DNA of 64,000 nucleotides, from the NCBI GenBank assembly GCA_963763135.1, contig CAVXNJ010000012.1, positions 434,001-498,000 of the forward strand, written 5' to 3'. Within the stretch, counting starts at the first letter, position 1; the number at the start of each line of letters is the position of its first letter. Positions 7,697-15,775 of the stretch are shown one piece after another. Made by a program: the position numbers and the translations under genes. Source of the DNA: JANMZO01 sp963763135. GTDB taxonomy: Bacteria > Actinomycetota > Acidimicrobiia > Acidimicrobiales > JANYDT01. Below the pieces are notes generated by a model. It ran no database searches and was not told the origin of the DNA. It saw only the letters and a program-made list of their open reading frames with translations.

Positions 7697-8563
7697 CTAG
7701 ACGACCGTTTTGAGGTACGAGCGGAACGCCTCGCCGAGGTCTTCCCGGGCCAGGGCCAGTTCGACGGTGGCGCGGAGGAAATCGAATTTGCTGCCTATGT
7801 CGTAGCGGCCGTCTTCAAACACGACCCCCATGATCGGTTCGTCTTCGAGAAGAAGTGACATGGCATCGGTGATCTGGATTTCGTTGTTGCGGCCGGGAGG
7901 CGTCGCCGCGATCTTTTCGAAGATCGCCGGCGTGAAGAGATAGCGGCCCATGATCGCAAGGTCCGACGGCGCATCGGCGGCTGCAGGCTTCTCCACCAAC
8001 TTCGTGATCTTTACGAGCCCGTCGGCCGACTCCCCGCTGTCGTCGATGCCAACGCAGCCGTAGAGCGAAATCTGTTCGGGGGGAAAGCGCTTCAGCGCGA
8101 CGACGGAGCAGCCGTAGGTCTCGTACGTCTTCAGCATGCGCTGGAGGACGGTGTCGTCGACCATGATGTCGTCGCCGAGCATGACCACGAACGGCTCGCC
8201 TCCGACGTGATCGCGGGCGAAGCTGATCGCGTGACCAAGACCTTTCGCCTCGGGTTGACGCACGTAATGCATGTTGGCGAGCGCTGCGATCTCGATGACC
8301 TGGGCCAATTCGGCGGCCTTGTTGCCGGCTTTGAGCGTCGCCTCAAGTTCAAGGGACCGGTCGAAGTGGTCCTCGATGCTGCGTTTCGATCGGCCGGTGA
8401 CCACGAGAACGTCGGTCAGCCCCGCACTCACCGCTTCTTCCACCACGTACTGGATCGCCGGTTTGTCGATCAGGGGGAGCATCTCTTTGGGCTGCGCTTT
8501 TGTCGCAGGAAGAAACCTGGTTCCGAGGCCCGCCGCCGGTATGACAACTTTTCGTACACGCAT
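7697..8563 (-). CDS. galU: UTP-glucose-1-phosphate uridylyltransferase GalU
   Basis: The protein begins MRVRKVVIPAAGLGTRFLP, the nucleotidyl-transferase loop, followed by KEMLPLIDKPAIQYVVEEA, MLGDDI, LVEKP and DGRYDIGSK, all GalU hallmarks. It makes UDP-glucose for envelope polysaccharide. The ATG at 8563 is preferred; an overlapping GTG at 8566 would add one residue. Length (about 288) is normal. It opens the leftward run galU, moeA, moaA, moaC, glpR-like. Confidence 0.95.
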   Translation of the reverse strand: MRVRKVVIPAAGLGTRFLPATKAQPKEMLPLIDKPAIQYVVEEAVSAGLTDVLVVTGRSKRSIEDHFDRSLELEATLKAGNKAAELAQVIEIAALANMHYVRQPEAKGLGHAISFARDHVGGEPFVVMLGDDIMVDDTVLQRMLKTYETYGCSVVALKRFPPEQISLYGCVGIDDSGESADGLVKITKLVEKPAAADAPSDLAIMGRYLFTPAIFEKIAATPPGRNNEIQITDAMSLLLEDEPIMGVVFEDGRYDIGSKFDFLRATVELALAREDLGEAFRSYLKTVV

Positions 8564-8699
8564 CACCCCAAGTGTGTCGGAAATCCGAGACCCCGCCTGA
8601 AGGGTCGACTACGAACGGTAAGGTTTCGCCCCAATTCATCGGAGAAACATTCCCGAACATGCGGCGACCGTGAAGGGTTTTGCGCTCGCGTGAACTAGA

Positions 8700-8726
8700 C
8701 TGGCACTCGCACTGTGAGAGTGCTAA
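8700..8726 (+). promoter_or_regulatory. CIRCE-like element (HrcA operator) upstream of the FmdB gene
   Basis: CTGGCACTC - 9 bases - GAGTGCTAA. The CIRCE consensus is TTAGCACTC-N9-GAGTGCTAA: the right arm is perfect, the left arm matches 7 of 9, and the spacer is exactly 9. It lies 48 bp before the fmdB ATG and between divergent galU and fmdB, placing the following gene under probable heat-shock (HrcA) repression. Confidence 0.75.
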
Positions 8727-8774
8727 TTCGTTCGATCGACAGATTTCCTCTGACGAAAACCCTTCGGTGATGCC

Positions 8775-9134
8775 ATGCCTACATATGAATATCTCTGCAA
8801 AACCTGCAATCTGCGGTTCGACGCGTTTCAGTCGTTTTCCGACGACGCCTTCACGACCTGCGACCAGGCTCCGATAACCTGCCCGCGAAACGGCGGCGGC
8901 GAGTTGCGCAAAGTGTTTGGCAACGTCGGAATCACCTTCAAGGGAAGCGGCTTTTACAAGAACGACAGCCGGGGCACCACGTCGACCACGACGACCCCCT
9001 CCTCGGGCGACAGTTCCACCAAGTCGGAGAGCACCCCGTCGTCGAGTGAATCGTCGAGTTCGGCGAGCACGAGTTCCTCGGATTCCGGCCATTCACACGG
9101 CCACAGTCACGGGCCGGGCACGCACACGCACTGA
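8775..9134 (+). CDS. FmdB-family zinc-ribbon protein with Ser/His-rich tail
   Basis: The 119-residue product begins MPTYEYLCKTCNLRFDAFQS, the FmdB/CxxC_CxxC_SSSS domain, with Cys8, Cys11, Cys29 and Cys36 as likely zinc ligands, then VFGNVGITFKGSGFY. Residues 66-105 are almost only Ser/Thr, and the tail is His-rich (GHSHGHSHGPGTHTH), suggesting extra metal binding. The family has no firmly known function; it was named after a putative regulatory protein of a formamidase operon. In many actinobacteria fmdB precedes a SAF-domain gene, as it does here after one intervening gene. The CIRCE-like site upstream suggests stress control. Confidence 0.85.
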   Translation: MPTYEYLCKTCNLRFDAFQSFSDDAFTTCDQAPITCPRNGGGELRKVFGNVGITFKGSGFYKNDSRGTTSTTTTPSSGDSSTKSESTPSSSESSSSASTSSSDSGHSHGHSHGPGTHTH

Positions 9135-9214
9135 CCTCGCAGGTCGGGCAGGCTCGGCCGCACACATCGAGCGGATGTCTTCACGTTTTCTCAAGGGCTC
9201 AAGGTCCGCCGCCG

Positions 9215-10579
9215 ATGATCGGAGCCATGATCGGTCGCGGACCAGACAGCACACTGGTGGAGGCCGCGGCGGTGCCGCCGGAGAAGTCACGGTACAGCAC
9301 CGATGCCGGCCATCAAATGGTTGCCGAGATGCTGCTCAACGGGAACGGTCTCGGGGTTATCGCGCTCAGCGCGGATCTCCGGGTCTCGTTCGCCAACGAG
9401 AAGGCCGCCAACCAGGTCGGGCTCCGGTCGTCGTTGCTGATCGGCCGATCCGCCCTCGAATTCCTGCATCCTGACGACATTTCCGTTGTCGCCGAGTCGT
9501 TGATCCTCGTGACCGCTGGACGGGCCACGGTGCCAACGATTTTCCGGGTGATCAGTGGCGACTCCAGCGTGAGGAACGTCGAAGGCACGGTTCAGGCCCA
9601 GGACCCGGAGTCTGAGGACTTCAGGTTCGTGATCACGATTCGTGACCCCGCTCCGTCACTGCGGCTGGACGGGTTCATTGAAGCCACGCTGCGGTCCGAC
9701 CTGACCGAGGGTCTCCACCAGTTGGTCGGTCTCATCGAAACCGACGGCGACTTTCTTGGGTCGATCCACTGGGATTGGAACGGCGACCAGTTCGCTCAGG
9801 TGGCCTCGAACGATTCGGCGGTTGGTCGCATGGCCAGGGCGGAACCACTTCGCCAACTTCTGGCTGAGACACTGAAGACGCCTTCGCTCAACCGGTCGTT
9901 GCTCCCCCTGGGGGTCGACACCACCGGGACCGACCGTCGTTCGATCTACACGTGCCCGATCGGCAAGGGTGATCTTCGGGGGGTCGTCGTCGGGTGGCTC
10001 CCCTATGAAGGAGAACTCGGACCGGCCGGTCGCAACTTCTTTACGAGAACGGCCCGACTGGCGGACTTCGCGTTGGCGCGTCACATTGCCGACCGAGGGC
10101 TCCGACTCGCGGCCAACACCGATCCGCTTACCGGGCTGGGAAACCGTTCTGCGCTGAACGAGAACCTCTCCTCCGCCCTGGCGAACGGCGTCGGTGGCTG
10201 CAGTCTGCTGCTGTTCGACCTCGACGGGTTCAAGAAGATCAACGACGATCACGGGCATGCGGCGGGTGACCACGTGCTCATCGAAGTGGCAAGGCGACTC
10301 GGGGAAGGATCACCGCCCAACAGCTTCGTGGCCCGCCTGGGCGGCGATGAATTCGCCATGGTGGTCGGACCCTGGCACGACACCGACGTGCTGATCGAGG
10401 CGCTCGAAGAGCGGGTCGGCCAACCGATCACGTCGGCATTCGGTGAGCTGGCGGTCGGTGTGAGCATCGGGGCGGCCCGGTCGGGAAGCGGATCAACCGT
10501 CAGCGATCTGCTCGCCACGGCCGACCGGTTCATGTACGAGCAGAAGCGTTCGCGCCGCGCGATCCGGGTGCACGGCTAG
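9215..10579 (+). CDS. PAS-GGDEF protein, probable diguanylate cyclase
   Basis: Of 454 residues, about 40-150 form a PAS-like sensor (GLGVIALSADLRVSFANEKA ... LHPDDISVV). Residues 165-285 may be a GAF-like domain. Residues 300-450 are a GGDEF domain with NTDPLTGLGNRSAL, LLLFDLDGFKKINDDHGH and the active loop RLGGDEF at about residue 376. The RxxD inhibitory site five residues before GGDEF is absent, so product inhibition may be weak. No membrane segment is seen, so the protein is likely cytoplasmic. It would make cyclic di-GMP from GTP. The start is uncertain: ATG 9215 or 9227. Confidence 0.88.
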   Translation: MIGAMIGRGPDSTLVEAAAVPPEKSRYSTDAGHQMVAEMLLNGNGLGVIALSADLRVSFANEKAANQVGLRSSLLIGRSALEFLHPDDISVVAESLILVTAGRATVPTIFRVISGDSSVRNVEGTVQAQDPESEDFRFVITIRDPAPSLRLDGFIEATLRSDLTEGLHQLVGLIETDGDFLGSIHWDWNGDQFAQVASNDSAVGRMARAEPLRQLLAETLKTPSLNRSLLPLGVDTTGTDRRSIYTCPIGKGDLRGVVVGWLPYEGELGPAGRNFFTRTARLADFALARHIADRGLRLAANTDPLTGLGNRSALNENLSSALANGVGGCSLLLFDLDGFKKINDDHGHAAGDHVLIEVARRLGEGSPPNSFVARLGGDEFAMVVGPWHDTDVLIEALEERVGQPITSAFGELAVGVSIGAARSGSGSTVSDLLATADRFMYEQKRSRRAIRVHG

Positions 10580-10664
10580 GTCCAAGCGCCCGGCCAAATC
10601 AAGCGCGCAGCTCAACGCACAAGCGCGCCCGAGAAGCGCGCGACTGCACCCCCTCGTCGAACGT

Positions 10665-11450
10665 GTGGTGCGTCACGCTGAACCCGTGCCACGAACGTTT
10701 TCCTTTCCGCGCGCTCTTCACCGCCGATCCGCCTCCAAGCGTGCCCCGTCCGCATCCCCGTCCGCATCCCCGGGCGGGGCACCGCGAAAGCATCGGCCGG
10801 TCCGACGACGACGTCGCTCGATCGCCGGGCTTCTGCTTCCACCGGCGTTCCTTCCCCGGGGCATCGCCCGGATCGTTCGGTCCCGTTTGTTTGCCGTTGC
10901 CGTGGCCTTGGTTTGCGCGCTCTACCTCAACACGCTGTCGCGGCGGGCCCGCGCCGACTCGGCACGCTGGGGCGTCACGTCCCCCACTGTTGTGGTGGAA
11001 CACCGCGTCGAACCGGGTCAGCGCATCCGATCGACCGATGTCCGGGTTCGGTCGTTGCCCCACGGGATGCTCCCGATCGGTGCGTTGACCTCGCCAATGG
11101 CGGTGATCGGACGGGTTCCATCTGTGCCGATCGACGTCGGCCAGATAGTCACGAACGACCTGCTCGCCAATCGCTCGGTGTCGCCGACGGTCCTCCGGAT
11201 CGGACGCGGCCGCGTCGGTATCACGATCGAGACCGGAACGGCCCGACCCGAACTCTCGGAAGGATCCTCGGTCGTGGTTGTCGCTTCACCCGACGCCCAG
11301 GCCCGGGCCGGATCGGCCACGCTCGAAGCGACCGTTGTCGCCGTCGCCGACCGCTTCGTGACCGTTTCCGTGGCCGAAGGCGATGCTCCGCTGCTGGCGA
11401 ACTTCATGGCAGGCGGTCCGGTGTACGTGGCGCTCCGCGGCGCGTCGTAG
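10665..11450 (+). CDS. SAF-domain (CpaB/RcpC-like) membrane-anchored protein
   Basis: The first 70 residues are rich in Arg, Ser and Pro and probably cytoplasmic. A membrane helix follows (LFAVAVALVCALYLNTL, about residues 80-96), then a SAF domain: VVVEHRVEPGQRIRSTDV ... VRSLPHGMLP ... VIGRVPSVPIDVGQIVTNDL. SAF domains occur in Flp pilus assembly protein CpaB and in a short actinobacterial family found beside fmdB. No other pilus gene is present, so the latter is more likely. The role is unknown. The GTG start at 10665 is uncertain. Confidence 0.7.
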   Translation: MVRHAEPVPRTFSFPRALHRRSASKRAPSASPSASPGGAPRKHRPVRRRRRSIAGLLLPPAFLPRGIARIVRSRLFAVAVALVCALYLNTLSRRARADSARWGVTSPTVVVEHRVEPGQRIRSTDVRVRSLPHGMLPIGALTSPMAVIGRVPSVPIDVGQIVTNDLLANRSVSPTVLRIGRGRVGITIETGTARPELSEGSSVVVVASPDAQARAGSATLEATVVAVADRFVTVSVAEGDAPLLANFMAGGPVYVALRGAS

Positions 11451-11516
11451 GCCGCGGCCGGTCAGCGCGGTTCGCTCGGTTCGCGTCGCAGGCGGCGGGA
11501 CCCGCCGTGCGAGCCG

Positions 11517-12497
11517 TCAGATCCGGCTTGTCGCAATGAGGACGAGCGTGAGGAGACCGGCGCCGATCCGATAGAAGGCGAAGAGGGTCAGATTGTTCTT
11601 GTGTAGATACGCGATCATCCACTTCACCGCGATGAGGGCGGTGACAAAGGCGACGGCGATGCCGATCAGCGGGTTCGCGACGCCAAACGTGTCAAAAACG
11701 ACCGAGCCGTCCTTGGCGAGCTTGTAGATCGACGCCGCTCCGAGCGTGGCCAGACCCAGGATGAAGCTGAATTCCACCGCGGCCGAAAGGCTGTAGCCGA
11801 GGAGTACGGCCGCCATGATCGTGACGAGGCTGCGGCTCGTGCCCGGCCAGACCACCGAGATCGACTGGCTCAGGCCGATGATGAGGCCGTGCTTCCACAT
11901 GATCGATTCGAGGGCGTGGCCTTTGGTCTGAGCCGCCTGGTAACGCCGCGTGAGTGCGAGAATCGCCAGACCGCCGACGATCCATGAAGCAGCAACCACG
12001 CCGGCTTTGAGAAAGTGTTCCTCGATCGGCTTGTCGAGGGCGAGACCGATGATCGCCGTCGGAACGAACGCTGCGATGAGCGAGATGAGAATCGTCCTGC
12101 CGCTTTCGCTCTTGCCCACCAGACCCTGAAACAACGTCAGGACCCGCTTCCACGACACCACGAGCACGGCAAGAATCGCGCCGAGTTGGATGACGACCGT
12201 ATAGGTGTCGGTGGCGTCTTTCGTGGCCGCTTTCTGTCCGACATGGAGGAGGCGCTCGGCCACCAGCAGGTGACCGGTTGACGAGATCGGAAGGAACTCG
12301 GTGATGCCTTCGATCGCCCCGAGCACGATCGCCTTGATGACCGTCAACTCGTTCGACGCCGCGCTTGCGGCATGGAGTATCGCGGCGTGTGCCGCGGTCT
12401 CACCGAGCAGCACGGCCAGCACAACCAATGAGGCGACTCCGGCCACGAGCCCCAGCCTGCGATGGGACTTTTCGAGAACGGATTGGTCAGCATGCAT
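11517..12497 (-). CDS. uppP: Undecaprenyl-diphosphatase UppP (BacA)
   Basis: This 326-residue polytopic membrane protein has both UppP signatures: EGITEFLPISSTGHLLVAE (about 63-81) and PGTSRSLVTIMAAVLLGYS in the second half. It removes a phosphate from undecaprenyl diphosphate so the lipid carrier can be reused for peptidoglycan and other polymers. The extra 45-residue N-terminus holds an added hydrophobic segment, as in several actinobacterial UppPs. It is the last gene of a leftward run. Confidence 0.94.
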   Translation of the reverse strand: MHADQSVLEKSHRRLGLVAGVASLVVLAVLLGETAAHAAILHAASAASNELTVIKAIVLGAIEGITEFLPISSTGHLLVAERLLHVGQKAATKDATDTYTVVIQLGAILAVLVVSWKRVLTLFQGLVGKSESGRTILISLIAAFVPTAIIGLALDKPIEEHFLKAGVVAASWIVGGLAILALTRRYQAAQTKGHALESIMWKHGLIIGLSQSISVVWPGTSRSLVTIMAAVLLGYSLSAAVEFSFILGLATLGAASIYKLAKDGSVVFDTFGVANPLIGIAVAFVTALIAVKWMIAYLHKNNLTLFAFYRIGAGLLTLVLIATSRI

Positions 12498-12581
12498 AGT
12501 TCGCCAACCCTAATTGGCCCTGGCAGAGGCTCAGAGCCAAGTCTGAACCAGCTTCAGGTTGAGTAATGAGCCGGGTCGAGA

Positions 12582-13319
12582 TCAGTGTGACTTGACCGAT
12601 GGCACGATGCGCGGCGTCCAGATCCGCGCCCGGTCGAAGTGGTGCCCGACGATGTTGCCTCGACGCAGATTCGCCAAAAACTCTTGAGCGTCGGCGAAGT
12701 CGGGCATTTCGACGTAAGCCGCGCCAAGCGCTTCGGGTACATGGGCGTCGCTTCCGGCCACCCCGGGCAGGTCGAACTCCTTCGCAAACGCAAGGGCCGC
12801 ATCGTTCAGGTGGCGCAGGGAGATCTTGGCGTTGAACACCTCGATCACGTCGATCAGCCCCTGTTCCGCGAGTGACCGAAGCACATCGGGGTTGAGCGCG
12901 TGACGCATCGGATCGAATGGATGCGGCGCACTCACCAAACCGCCCTGGTCACGAACTCGCTGACAGAACTCCTCCGGTGGGGTGCCGAACGGGATGCGCT
13001 CGGTGAGGAACAGACCGAGAAGTTCGCCCGGTCCGGTTCGCAGCTCTTCGCCAACGATGACCCGGCACGGCAGGATGTCGACGAGTTCCAGGGCCCCGTT
13101 GGTCGTCGAGTGGTCGGTGATGCTCAGCACGTCGATCCCCGAGGCGACCACGGCGTGCAGCAACTCGTCGACCGTGGTGGTCGAGTCGCCTGACCACATC
13201 GTGTGCGAATGGCAGTCAACGCGGACAAATCCCTCGGGCCGAGGCTCAGCGAGGTGCGGGTGCCGGGTGACGGCTTCCTCGGTCGGGTATCCGGTGTAGT
13301 GGCCGGAATTCGTGGTCAT
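12582..13319 (-). CDS. PHP-domain metal-dependent phosphoesterase
   Basis: The ATG at 13319 overlaps the prmC stop by ATGA, which decides the start (a longer upstream frame lies inside prmC). The 245-residue product has PHP motifs in order: VDCHSHTMWSGDS (motif I), ITDHSTTNGA (II), SAPHPFDPMRH (III) and VAGSDAHVPEALG (IV), all with metal-binding His/Asp. PHP proteins of this kind hydrolyse phosphoesters, for example nucleotides or histidinol phosphate; the substrate cannot be read from sequence. It is translationally coupled to prmC. Confidence 0.85.
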   Translation of the reverse strand: MTTNSGHYTGYPTEEAVTRHPHLAEPRPEGFVRVDCHSHTMWSGDSTTTVDELLHAVVASGIDVLSITDHSTTNGALELVDILPCRVIVGEELRTGPGELLGLFLTERIPFGTPPEEFCQRVRDQGGLVSAPHPFDPMRHALNPDVLRSLAEQGLIDVIEVFNAKISLRHLNDAALAFAKEFDLPGVAGSDAHVPEALGAAYVEMPDFADAQEFLANLRRGNIVGHHFDRARIWTPRIVPSVKSH

Positions 13320-14260
13320 ACGCGCGCAGACTTTCGTGCACGAACCGCCCGCGGGCGGTCGGTGAAATCGAGGTGGATCGAAACATCGATCAGGCCGTGG
13401 CGGGCCATCTCCGACGCCGCCCACTCCGTCTGCTCCGGCGACATTTCCAGCACGAGGGTTCCTTCGTCAGCCAGCCAGCGCGGCGCGTTCTCGATGAGGT
13501 GGGCCAGGTGAGCGGTCCCATCGGCCTCGGCGAACAGGGCCATGTGCGGCTCGTAATCAAGAACGTCGGCAGCGATCGATTCCTTCGCCGCCGGGGTGAC
13601 GTAGGGCGGATTGGAAACGAGCACATCGATATGCCCACATAGTTCCTGGGGAAGGGCCTCGAACCAACTCCCCTCGACCAGACTGACGCGGGTTGCTTCG
13701 CGGCCGATTCCGGCCAGGTTCGCTCGGGCCGTGGCCAGGGCGTCTGCGGAAGCGTCGGTGGCCCAGACCTTCACCGATGGGACTTCGACCACGATCGACA
13801 GCGCTATCGCTCCCGAACCGGTCCCGAGATCGACGGCGACGACCGGCTCGGCGCCCTGCGCCCGTGCCTGTTTGGCCTCGTGCGCCGCCTCGATCGCGAG
13901 GCCCGCCACCATCTCGGTTTCGGGCCGCGGGATCAGCACGCTCGGGTTGACGATCAACTCGAGCATGCGGAACGACCAACGGCCGAGGACGTACTGCAGC
14001 GGTTCGCCGGTGCATCGCCGAGCCAGGAGTTGGTCGAAGAACGCGACGCTACGCGCACTTACCAACTCGGTTTCGTTGACGATCATCTCGGCTGACGAGT
14101 AACCGGAAACCCGTTCGACCAACCAACGGGCCTCCTGGGAACGGTCGCCGCCCAGGGCCAGCGCCAGGCGATCGGCGGCCTCTCGTCGAAGCGCGCGCCA
14201 CGAGACTGTGCCCGCGGGTACCTCCTGTGAACCGTTGGCGGAAGACTCGACCGGGGACAT
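13316..14260 (-). CDS. prmC: Release factor glutamine methyltransferase PrmC (HemK)
   Basis: The start chosen (ATG 14260) lies 19 bp after the prfA stop; a longer frame would run into prfA. Motifs: CTGEPLQYVLGRWSFRMLEL, PSVLIPRPETEMV, VDLGTGSGAIALSI (SAM site) and VSNPPYV, the NPPY substrate motif. PrmC methylates the Gln of the GGQ motif in release factors, and prfA directly upstream encodes its substrate. The 314-residue length is slightly above average because of an Ala/Glu-rich N-terminus. Confidence 0.93.
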   Translation of the reverse strand: MSPVESSANGSQEVPAGTVSWRALRREAADRLALALGGDRSQEARWLVERVSGYSSAEMIVNETELVSARSVAFFDQLLARRCTGEPLQYVLGRWSFRMLELIVNPSVLIPRPETEMVAGLAIEAAHEAKQARAQGAEPVVAVDLGTGSGAIALSIVVEVPSVKVWATDASADALATARANLAGIGREATRVSLVEGSWFEALPQELCGHIDVLVSNPPYVTPAAKESIAADVLDYEPHMALFAEADGTAHLAHLIENAPRWLADEGTLVLEMSPEQTEWAASEMARHGLIDVSIHLDFTDRPRAVRARKSARV

Positions 14261-14279
14261 CAGCGTCGATCGGCCGGGA

Positions 14280-15347
14280 TCAATCGCGGGATTCGGCCAG
14301 TTGACGGGCCCGTTCGTCGGCGACCAGCGCATCGGAAACTTCGTCGAGCTCACCCATCAGCACACGGTCGAGCTTGTAGATCGTGAGACCGATGCGGTGG
14401 TCACTCACCCGGTTTTCCTTGAAGTTGTAGGTGCGGATCTTCTCGCCCCGGCCACCGCTGCCGACCTGGTTCTTGCGGGTCGCCGAATTCTCGGCGTCTT
14501 TCTTCTCCTGCTCGGCCTGCAGCAGGCGTGACCGCAGCACGATGAGGGCCTTGGCCCGGTTCTGGATCTGGCTGCGCTCGTCTTGCATCGACACGACGAT
14601 GCCGGTCGGCTTGTGGGTCATGCGCACGGCGGAGTCGGTCGTGTTGACGCTCTGGCCACCGGCACCCGACGAACGGAACACGTCGACCTGCACGTCGTTC
14701 ATGTTCAGGTCGACGTCGACTTCCTCAGCTTCGGGCAACACCATCACCGTCGCGGCCGACGTGTGGATTCGACCCTGGCTTTCCGTGGCCGGAACCCGCT
14801 GTACCCGGTGCGCACCGCCCTCGTGCTTCATGCGGCCCCACACGCCCTCGCCCTTCAGCGCGAACGTCACTTCGTTAAACCCGTTGCGTTCGCTCTGGTC
14901 ACTGGACATGAGTTCGAACTTCCAGCCTCGGCGATCCGCGTAGCGGACGTACATCTCGTAGAGATCCCGGGCGAACAGGTTCGCTTCTTCGCCACCTTCG
15001 GCCCCGCGGATTTCGACGATGACGTTGCGCTCGTCGTTCGGATCCTTCGGCAACAGAAGAACTTTGAGCTCTTCCTCGAACCGGTCGATGTTCTGCGAGA
15101 TCGTGTCAATCTCTGCGCGCATAGCTTCGCGGTCGGCGCCGTCGGAGTCGGCGAACATCTCCTTGGCGACAGCAAGATCGTCGATGGCGCTGGCGTACTT
15201 CTTGTACGTCTCGACGAGCGGTTCGAGGTCCTTGAGACGTTTTCCGGTTTCGCGCATCGCCGTCTGATCGCTTTGCACCGCGGGGTCGGAGAGCTTCAGC
15301 ACGACGTTTTCGTACTCGGCTTCTAATCCTGACAGGCGCTCCAACAC
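14280..15347 (-). CDS. prfA: Peptide chain release factor 1
   Basis: The 355-residue protein has the RF1 stop-codon recognition motif PAT (in RVPATESQGR) and the catalytic loop GAGGQSVN with the invariant GGQ. The Ser after GGQ is usual in actinobacteria. RF1 recognises UAA and UAG and triggers peptide release. It is followed by prmC, which modifies its GGQ glutamine. The N-terminus MLERLSGLEAEYENV is family-typical. Confidence 0.96.
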   Translation of the reverse strand: MLERLSGLEAEYENVVLKLSDPAVQSDQTAMRETGKRLKDLEPLVETYKKYASAIDDLAVAKEMFADSDGADREAMRAEIDTISQNIDRFEEELKVLLLPKDPNDERNVIVEIRGAEGGEEANLFARDLYEMYVRYADRRGWKFELMSSDQSERNGFNEVTFALKGEGVWGRMKHEGGAHRVQRVPATESQGRIHTSAATVMVLPEAEEVDVDLNMNDVQVDVFRSSGAGGQSVNTTDSAVRMTHKPTGIVVSMQDERSQIQNRAKALIVLRSRLLQAEQEKKDAENSATRKNQVGSGGRGEKIRTYNFKENRVSDHRIGLTIYKLDRVLMGELDEVSDALVADERARQLAESRD

Positions 15348-15412
15348 GGGGGTAGAGGCTAGTCCACCTTCGTGGAACTACCTCTCGCAGGCTGAAGAGC
15401 TACGGAACTGAC

Positions 15413-15449
15413 GCGCGCCAGGGTCGTCGACGAGTTCGACCGTGCCGGA
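15413..15449 (-). repeat. Partial duplicate of the 3' end of the gene at 15776
   Basis: The block around TCGTCGACGAGTTCGACCG matches 15790-15827 (the final codons of the neighbouring gene, encoding TIELVDDAWRAS) at most positions. It sits at the far side of the palindromic array, so the array is bracketed by the gene end and a degraded copy of it. Confidence 0.6.
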
Positions 15450-15453
15450 GCGC

Positions 15454-15723
15454 GCTCCGGAGTCGATTCGTTCGTCCGGACCGTACTTTGTGACTCCGGA
15501 GCAACAGCCGTCGGCAGATGCGATGCTGCTCCGGAGTCGATTCGTTCGCCCGGACCGTACTTTGTGACTCCGGAGCAACAGCCGTCGCGAGATCTGGTTG
15601 CTCCGGAGTCGATTCGTTCGTCCGGACCGTACTTTGTGACTCCGGAGCAACAGCCGTCGCGCAGATGTGATGCTGCTCCGGAGTCGATTCGTTCGCCCGG
15701 AACATACTTTGTGACTCCGGAGC
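15454..15723. repeat. Array of four ~50-bp palindromic units (GCTCCGGAGTC...GACTCCGGAGC)
   Basis: Units at 15454-15502, 15528-15577, 15600-15648 and 15675-15723, spaced 72-75 bp. Each starts GCTCCGGAGTCGATTCGTTC and ends GACTCCGGAGC, so the 11-bp ends are inverted repeats. The core holds GTACTTT (CATACTTT in the last unit). The spacers share CAACAGCCGTCG. The array fills the 428-bp gap between the unknown gene at 15776 and prfA. Related units occur at 39295-39437. This is not a CRISPR: the whole unit is repeated and the spacers are also alike. Confidence 0.85.
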
Positions 15724-15775
15724 AGCGGCAACTGCGGTTGCTCGAACCTGGTCGCGTCGTCACCGAGGGCCGCAA

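Noticed and set aside
15454..15723. Regular repeats and spacers resembling a CRISPR array
   Set aside because: Spacers are alike, units are palindromic to the ends, and no cas gene is present.
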